Both the position numbers and the translations under genes were made by a program. The notes under the pieces were generated by a model that saw only the letters and a list, made by a program, of their open reading frames with translations, ran no database searches and was not told the DNA's origin. From NCBI GenBank assembly GCA_016169945.1, contig JADLSH010000395.1:5980001-6044000 (forward strand): 64,000 nt of DNA, written 5' to 3'. The stretch is from Trachythela sp. YZ-2020. Taxonomy: Eukaryota; Cnidaria; Anthozoa; Malacalcyonacea; Clavulariidae. Every line of letters begins with the position of its first letter. Positions within the stretch are counted from its first letter, which is position 1. Shown here in pieces: positions 58,354-64,000 of the stretch.

Positions 58354-59680
58354 ATGTATCTCGTACATTCCAAGTTACAAGAATGCACAAAAAGTGAACT
58401 AGATCTGTTCTCTATACCTCCAACACAAGTCAGTTTGGAAAAAGGACATTGGATAGATCATCAACCTGTTTCTAGTGTATCAGACGGTGGACCAATCACG
58501 TTCCTGTCTCCAGGCACTGAAGATTATGTCGATTTATCAAAAACGATTCTTGTGGTGAGAGCAAAAGTGACCAAAGCTGATGGTGCAAATCTTGACGCAG
58601 ACGAAAAGGTCGGAGTTGTGAACAATTTCCTGCACAGTCTGTTCAAACAAGTCGGCGTGTTTTTGAAAGAAAAGCAAGTGACACAAGCCACTGGAACTTA
58701 CGCGTACCGTGCATATCTGGAAACCCTCCTCAATTATAATCCGTCAGCGAAGAGATCCCAATTCACAATGGCACTCCAATATAAGGACACGGGAGGGAAA
58801 ATGGACGTTGCCGATCCTACACTGACAGGCGCCAACGCCAACCATGGTCTTAAAGCAAGATATGAATTCAGCAAGACAAGTGGAACTATTGAAATGACTG
58901 GACCTATATTCAGCGACGTATTTTTCACCGAACCTCTCCTGCTAAGTTTTGTCGATTTGAAAGTTATTCTGAATCGCAGTAGCAAAGAGTTTTGTCTGAT
59001 GGTGTCTGCGGACGATGTTGATTACAGAGTAAAGCTGATCGATGCCTATCTCAAGATACGCAAGGTGAAAGTTAGTCCAAGCATTTCCGTGGCTCATGAA
59101 ATTGCATTGAAAAAAGGACCGGCTATCTATCCTATTCGTCGCGTGGAGTGCAAGAGTTTCATTGTTCTCGCAGGAAATCCCTCCCTGAATAAAGATAACA
59201 TCTTTAATGGACTTGTACCGAAATCGTTTCTTTGGATTGGTCGATAGCGCAGCGTTTAATGGCGCATACAAGAAGAATCCGTACAACTTTCAGCATTTTA
59301 ACGTGTCGTCTATTGGAATAACCGTGAATGGAGAAGATATGCCGTTTAAACCGATGCAGCTTTCCTTTGGTGCAAACCTCAGATTTGTTGAAGCATTCAG
59401 TACATTGTTTTCTGGTACGGGAAAAATGTATTACAACACAGGGAACGATATAACACGAGAAGAATTTCCAAAAGGATATGCAGTTTATGCTTTCGATCTG
59501 ACCCCAGATATGTGTGGATCCTCACCTCATTTTAATGCTGTTCAACGAGGAAATCTAGCAGTTGACATCAAGTTCTCTGCCGCACCGACAGCAGCTGTGA
59601 GTCTCGTCTGTTACGGGGAATTTGAAAACCTGATTCAAATTGATGCTGAGAGAAACGTCATTTACGATTACTCCGGTTAG
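58354..59680 (+). pseudogene. Polinton major capsid protein (double jelly-roll), frameshifted
   Basis: The first frame (58354-59247) begins with a conserved start (SKLQECTKSELDLFSIPPTQ), then FLSPGTEDYVDLSKTILVV, NNFLHSLFKQVGVFL and GPIFSDVFF. The second frame (to 59680) has GLVDSAAFNGAYKKNPYNFQ, AFSTLFSGTGKM and FPKGYAVYAFDLTPDM. They join near 59210-59245, where a small indel breaks the gene about two thirds of the way along. The protein family is widespread in animal genomes under F54H12.2-like names and forms the trimeric capsid shell. The stop TAG directly abuts the protease start. Confidence 0.85.
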
Positions 59681-60179
59681 ATGAACACCACGCAGATAAC
59701 TCGTGTATTGGAACAAGATCCTGTAACAAGCAAGAAGTTTTGCGGCGTGTTTCCTAGTGATAAGCTACCTCAGACGATCGATAAATATCCATGTGGATTT
59801 GTCGCAAACACCGATCTTAGCAGTAAACCTGGAACGCATTGGGTGGCCTTTTACTTTCCATCAGAAGAAAAAGGAGAATTCTTCGACAGTTATGGACAGC
59901 CACCAGATTACTACAGGAATTCGTTTGGAGACTTTTTACAGTCTTATGAATGGGAATTTAACACTCGTAAACTACAAAGTGCTTGGCCAGTATTGCATAT
60001 TTTACCTGAGCGATAGAGCACGAGGACAAAGCATGAATAAAATCGTACAGTTATTCAATAATGATACTATGTTAAATGATGCGAAAGTGTCTCAGTTTGT
60101 TAAAACTCGCTTTAGAGTAATGTTAAAACCGCCAAATGTTGGCCTTAATAAATTTAGTAAAAAGATGTTTGAAAAATAA
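59681..60179 (+). pseudogene. Polinton adenain-type cysteine protease, frameshifted
   Basis: The C5-peptidase family cleaves capsid precursors. The first frame has FCGVFPSDKLPQ, the catalytic His in THWVAFYF and the Asp in FFDSYGQPP. Near 59975-59990 the frame changes, so the catalytic Cys segment (GQYCIFYLSDRARGQSMN) lies in the other frame and runs to the stop at 60179. The separation of His/Asp from Cys means the copy cannot make a normal protease. It starts immediately after the major capsid stop. Confidence 0.85.
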
Positions 60180-60610
60180 TATATCGTTTGTTTTAATAAA
60201 TAATTGTTGTAAAATCGTGTGTGTGTGTCTTGATTGTACTGCCCCCTAAACGCAAAAACAACACCTAAAGACTTTTTTAACAACATTTTATTGAACCACA
60301 CATTTACATAATTAATAATTAAGCCATTGTTCTGGTTTTTCTTCAGGGTTTGGAAATACGGGCTTGCACGTCGTGGGCTACGAACATCTTCTTCATCCCT
60401 TGATAAGGAGCTCCTCTGGGTTTCTCTCCATCGTTCCTCATTTCTTACAAGATCTCGTGGCATGTTAATTTTTGATAAAACACGAAAAAATTCTTTTGAG
60501 CTCGTAGGATTGACATTTTTTCTTGCCCTCATGGCATCGCTGACCAAATCAGATATGTTTGAATCTGAAATTTCTTTACCTGAAGATATGGAAGACTTCC
60601 TTTCATGCGC
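60092..60610 (-). pseudogene. Polinton small virion-type protein, degenerate
   Basis: A minus-strand frame reads SSGKEISDSNISDLVSDAMR, then SSKEFFRVLSKINMPRDLVR and RSPRRASPYFQTLKKN. Its only upstream ATG (near 60606) is in another frame, so a frameshift probably removed the start. The downstream end overlaps the facing protease reading frame. It sits directly after the ATPase in the same direction, as small genes often do in this module. Function unknown. Confidence 0.5.
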
Positions 60611-60663
60611 TTCGACATGATGGAAATGATGGTTTTAGGTGACACGCGTAGCTTAAGTACGCT

Positions 60664-61287
60664 TCACATAGACAATTTGTCTTTCCCCGGCAGAATGCTG
60701 GTTATCAAAAGCCTGTTTTCTGGTGTCAGCTGATGGCAGTCAATCATTAAATATCCATATGGTTTACTTGTAGCATCACGAAAATATTCCAAAAGGTAAT
60801 TGGTGTGTTTAGGAAACATTTGTTTTGCAAGTGTTGAAATACCAAGCGAATCGCGCGGATTTCGGAATACCAACATGTAATGAGAATTCAGACTGATCGT
60901 TCGTGACAATTTACCAGGTGGAAATAGGTTTTGCGTAAGGTACAACACAGATATACCACGATGATGGGAACCGCGCGTAAATAGATCGGACGCACGTTGA
61001 TCATTGGAACATTGGGTCATTAAATCATCCAGTACGACTAGAGAGTTATCATGTCCATGCGTCAAATCGTACAAGTCATTCGGAAATCCTTCTATCAGCT
61101 CAATGTTCGGTATAGATAATTCATCAAATTCTTTTTTATACTCTCCATAACAGTATATTACTTTGGTTGGAACAGGATAAAACAGTTCTTCTAAATTATG
61201 TAGCATGGAGCGAACCAAATACGATTTTCCACTCTGACTTTGTCCACAAATATAAAAATTCGCTGGCGTTTTAAATCTCACATCCAT
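60664..61287 (-). CDS. Polinton packaging ATPase (FtsK/HerA, A32-like)
   Basis: This would pump DNA into the capsid. From MDVRFKTPANFYICGQSQSG the Walker A motif (GQSQSGKS) lies near residue 16. Walker B with its acidic end (SLVVLDDLMTQ) is near 90, and the VLYLTQNLFPPG block near 122 matches the family. The frame is intact to a stop at 60664. I chose the start at 61287 rather than the longer frame from 61323, because it directly precedes the conserved strand and overlaps the end of the upstream ORF by a few codons. Length (about 207 aa) is normal for the family. Confidence 0.87.
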   Translation of the reverse strand: MDVRFKTPANFYICGQSQSGKSYLVRSMLHNLEELFYPVPTKVIYCYGEYKKEFDELSIPNIELIEGFPNDLYDLTHGHDNSLVVLDDLMTQCSNDQRASDLFTRGSHHRGISVLYLTQNLFPPGKLSRTISLNSHYMLVFRNPRDSLGISTLAKQMFPKHTNYLLEYFRDATSKPYGYLMIDCHQLTPENRLLITSILPGKDKLSM

Positions 61288-61582
61288 AGTGCTTATAGTC
61301 TGGATCAATTTCCATAAGTTCAAAACGTTCTGTAACAGACAGTTCGTTATAATTAAGTGGGAACAAGTTGGTCTTCTTTGTCTTCAACTTCGTCAACTGG
61401 GGAGCCAAAGGTCGACCATCAACCAACTTTTTCACTTTGACTTGCTTCACATCAGTCACCGTAAAGTTGTTTTCGCTAACCTCACCAGCCGTACTTGTCT
61501 CAGCGCCGTCGTTCACTTCATCGAGAGATCTTTCCCCCCACAACTTTGACATTCGGCAATTCTCGCTTCCATATCTAAACAA
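61271..61582 (-). CDS. Hypothetical protein upstream of the packaging ATPase, 103 aa
   Basis: The small ORF has an acidic N-terminal half and a conserved-looking end (VKKLVDGRPLAPQLTKLKTK, then FPLNYNELSVTERFELME). It overlaps the ATPase start, which suggests a common transcript. No family recognised. Confidence 0.5.
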   Translation of the reverse strand: MFRYGSENCRMSKLWGERSLDEVNDGAETSTAGEVSENNFTVTDVKQVKVKKLVDGRPLAPQLTKLKTKKTNLFPLNYNELSVTERFELMEIDPDYKHYGCEI

Positions 61583-61774
61583 AAAATGTTTTTGTTAAGT
61601 TTTCTATTCACATACGATAAAGTTTACACAAAGTTTGTCAAACAACATACCTTTTAAAGTCAAAAGCAAGCGCGAAACGTTAAATATATCCTGTAATGTT
61701 CTCTCTATGAAAGCTGTGTGAACACAATACCTAATAACATCTATGTCCTCAATTTATATTCTCGGTATGGATGT

Positions 61775-62140
61775 TACGCAAGCCTCTCGTGACGTTGTTC
61801 AATAATCCATCATCCAAACCATCATCCAGGATCGAGCGTTGGTTATTGGATTCACAGCAGTACCGTTTCACAGTAGAGTATCGTCCCGGTGCTGAAAATC
61901 CAGCCGATTACCCTTCAAGGCACCCAATTGGGGATCCGGAATCTCGGAAGTACGAAGATGAAGCTGAAGAGCACGTCGCTTATGTTGCAAAGAATGCCGT
62001 GCCGAAAGCAGTAACGAATTGCGTAGAGAGAGTCAGCTTCTTTGCAAATGATCCAACGCTGGCTGTTTTATGTTTGCTGTGTAGTCTGGTCCCTGGGCAT
62101 AAAGCTCACCAACATATCCCTATCGAGCTTTTTTTTTGAA
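61775..62140 (+). pseudogene. Gypsy RNase H end and linker
   Basis: PLVTLFNNPSSKPSSRIERW, YRFTVEYRPGAENPADYPSR and the following tail are the C-terminal RNase H and tether of a Gypsy polyprotein. It begins abruptly, without the first two thirds of RNase H, at the Polinton junction. The frame ends by stop near 62137. Confidence 0.85.
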
Positions 62141-62224
62141 GAAAGGTCAAGAAAAGCATCCTGCTTCTCTCTCATTGAAGGCAATCGCATTGTTGTGCTC
62201 TATTCTAACGTGAACGGATTGTCG

Positions 62225-62960
62225 CTACATCTCTCATGAAGGACATCTTGGCATGGTCAAAGATCAAAGCTCTATTGCGTGGTTTTCCATGCATGGACAA
62301 TGACAAGATGGTGGAAAACAAGATAAAAGCCTGCTTACCATGTCAAGTTGTGACACCGATCTATACCAGAGAGCCGCTGAACATGTCTGTATTACCCGAC
62401 AATCCATTCGACGAAGTAAGTGTTGACTTCGCATCGATAAATGGAGAAACTGTTCTTCTGCTGATTGATGACTATTCAAGATTACCGTTTGTTGAACCAG
62501 TGTCATCAACTTCTGCGAGTGCCGTCATACCGAAGTTAGATCAGTTATTTGCCACGTTTGGAACACCCCGTGTTGTACGAACAGATAACGGACCACCATT
62601 TAATGGTGACGAATTCAGGTTCTTGGTTTTAAACATCGGAAAGTGACTCCGTTTTGGCCTCGGGCCTATGGTGAGGTGGAAAGGTTTGTCAAGACATTAA
62701 AGAAGCACGTCAAGGCTGCAAAGACTGAAGGAAAGAACTGGCGGAAAGAATTACAAGCATTTCTACGCAACTATCGAACAACTCCTCATACAACCACCGG
62801 TGTAGCTCCTAGTGTGTTATTGATGAAACGCACTGTCCGCAACAAGATTCCACAAACTAACAGTGTTGATCCTATTTCAGAAATTATTCGTCAGCGTGAT
62901 TCGTGTCAGAAGAGAAAGATGAAGTCGTATGCTGATAAGAAGTGTTATGTAAAGCCCTAG
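62225..62960 (+). pseudogene. Gypsy integrase, frameshifted
   Basis: The HHCC zinc finger begins with HEGH at 62235-62246 and continues after a frameshift (MVENKIKACLPCQ). The catalytic core has VDFASINGETVLLLIDDYSR, RTDNGPPFNGDEF and, after a second frameshift at about 62640, RAYGEVERFVKTLKKH. The DD-35-E triad is therefore split. A stop at 62958-62960 precedes the GPY/F-like region. Confidence 0.88.
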
Positions 62961-63431
62961 AACATCTCTGTTGGCGACTCGGTGTTAGTAAAGCGACCTT
63001 TTACCATGAGCAAAGGAGCCACAGTTTACAATCCCAATCCAATGACGGTGGTTGGAACGAAAGATAGCATGATTACTGCCAAGAATGCAGACACCACTGT
63101 CACAAGGAATTCATCATTTTTCAAGAAATTACCCTCAGAAGTATCAAGTGATGAGAATGATTCGTTCGACGTTCCACCGGTTGAAGAATATCCTGAAGCG
63201 TCCCGAACTCAAATCCCATTAAAATCGCCGAAGATAGATACTACTCCATCTACAACCCTTCCTGTCAACGTAGATACAAAACCACAACAGTCAGAAGGAC
63301 CCAACAGTGAGATTACTTCGGACGATCATGTTGAAGTTCCGACTGCTGTACTCGAAAGTAAACCTGAACAACCACCACCATTACGTAGATCAACAAGGAA
63401 GCGAATTCCAAGGAAAATGTTTAACTTATAG
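62961..63431 (+). pseudogene. Gypsy polyprotein C-terminal tail
   Basis: After the stop the frame continues NISVGDSVLVKRPFTMSKG and GATVYNPNPMTVVGTKDSMI, the usual post-integrase strands. It then runs through a Pro/Ser/Glu-rich tail ending RRSTRKRIPRKMFNL. Confidence 0.8.
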
Positions 63432-63642
63432 AGTCAATTCTTCCGTAGATCATGATCTAATCTAACCATCTTGAGAGTTAATTAAAAGACATTAGACAGG
63501 ATAAGAACGTTTATTGACATTATTATCAATTCGAACTTTAATAGTATTAAAGACATTGCATAGGTAAAAATTCAAAAAAATAGAAGTAAGCGTTTAATGA
63601 TATAGAGAACATATGGACATTTTAACTATAGGAGGAAGGAGA

Positions 63643-63828
63643 TGTAATGTTAAGTCAATATATTTAACATAATTAATATACTAATACTTAATTTATTCTT
63701 GTCTAAGCTCGCAAAGGACTGCTGGGTATAAAAAGTCTTGCAACGTTATATTTAGGTAGTGTACTTGTACCTTGGCTAGGATTTACATTATTAAATAAAT
63801 GTTTTAACTATAAAAGAAGAATCTCACA
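63643..63828 (+). repeat. Gypsy 3' LTR
   Basis: It begins TGTAATGTTAAGTC right after a polypurine tract (AGGAGGAAGGAGA) and ends AAGAATCTCACA, giving 186 bases with TG...CA ends. It contains a TATAAAA-like box (GGTATAAAAAGTC). Its last 68 bases match the 5' LTR fragment. Confidence 0.88.
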
Positions 63829-64000
63829 GATACCAAGATAAACACGCTATTACAGTCGATTTCAACTCACTTTTCACTCAAATGTTCCGAACTTCGTTCC
63901 GAACTTCGGAAATTCGTTGCGAAGTTCAAAAGTTCATAATGAAATTCACATGCCATGTTGTAAACAAACCCTCTGATTGGTTACTAGAGAAAAAGCAGCC
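63829..64000. other. Right flank
   Basis: Short CGAACTTCG-type repeats at about 63885-63920 suggest another small repeat. No gene. Confidence 0.4.

Larger units (their letters stand above)
54344..61770. mobile_element. Polinton/Maverick (adintovirus-like) fragment, capsid and packaging half
   Basis: The fragment begins AGTAGGTAACC at 54344. Polinton ends start with AG, so this may be the true left end. Plus-strand genes for penton, basic core-like protein, major capsid protein and protease are packed end to end at 57.3-60.2 kb. The packaging ATPase and two unknown genes face them on the minus strand at 60.1-61.6 kb. A GRF zinc-finger gene and an exonuclease-like gene lie near the left end. 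No protein-primed DNA polymerase or retrovirus-type integrase of Polinton kind was found. No matching inverted terminus was seen near 61770, so the right half is lost. Confidence 0.85.
51775..63828 (+). mobile_element. Gypsy-type LTR retrotransposon, split by a Polinton fragment and MITEs
   Basis: Order of parts: 5' LTR fragment (51775-51842), primer-site-like TGGCGACGAGGATGGGA (51844-51860), gag (52150 on), protease remnants, RT (53825-54343), then foreign DNA, the end of RNase H (61775 on), integrase, the C-terminal tail and the 3' LTR. The second half of RT and the first half of RNase H are missing between 54343 and 61775. All coding parts contain stops or frameshifts. Confidence 0.88.

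Noticed and set aside
58734..59286. Minus-strand ORFs opposite the capsid gene
   Set aside because: They are shadows of the major capsid reading frame.

Overview
This is a eukaryotic window, almost certainly from an animal. Genes have GT-AG introns, the unique genes have metazoan orthologues, and much of the DNA is retrotransposon relics, MITEs and a Polinton. Polintons, R2-like elements with a restriction-like endonuclease, and Gypsy elements in an AT-rich genome suggest a cnidarian or other early-branching animal. That placement is inference; no species-specific marker was seen.

Layout. Positions 1-11.8 kb are a graveyard of non-LTR retrotransposons: a CR1/L2-like relic on the minus strand, two R2-like relics on the plus strand, and CR1-like fragments. 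They also hold a 30-36 bp minisatellite and one unidentified Cys-rich exon at 4.2-4.6 kb. Positions 12.2-35.7 kb hold one complete plus-strand gene, a polypyrimidine tract-binding protein (PTBP/hnRNP I). I could join 19 coding exons in frame into 543 codons plus a stop. It includes a 34-nt exon in RRM3 of the same size and place as the autoregulated exon of vertebrate PTBP1/PTBP2. The introns carry several nested MITEs and, antisense in the 22.2-25.9 kb intron, an intronless FKRP/LicD-type phosphotransferase gene.

Positions 36.2-38.7 kb hold a two-exon class A GPCR on the minus strand. Its first-exon start and about 1.35 kb upstream are tandemly triplicated with a period of about 1,522 bp up to 42.9 kb. 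Positions 43.7-47.3 kb hold the last seven exons of OGFOD1 (prolyl hydroxylase-like, minus strand). The upstream exons with the iron ligands were not found.

Positions 51.8-63.8 kb are a Gypsy LTR retrotransposon split by the capsid/packaging half of a Polinton (adintovirus-like) between its RT and RNase H. The Polinton keeps genes for penton, a pX/pVI-like basic protein, double jelly-roll major capsid protein, adenain-type protease and packaging ATPase. Beside them are a GRF zinc-finger gene and an exonuclease-like gene. Several are frameshifted, and the DNA polymerase and integrase are absent. Hammerhead-like motifs of Penelope type, a PHD-finger exon with a stop, and further MITEs are nested in this complex.

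How it fits together: the unique genes (PTBP, FKRP-like, GPCR, OGFOD1) are unrelated host genes. Everything else is mobile DNA inserted between or inside them. Nearly all mobile coding regions are broken, except some Polinton genes, which still have long open frames.
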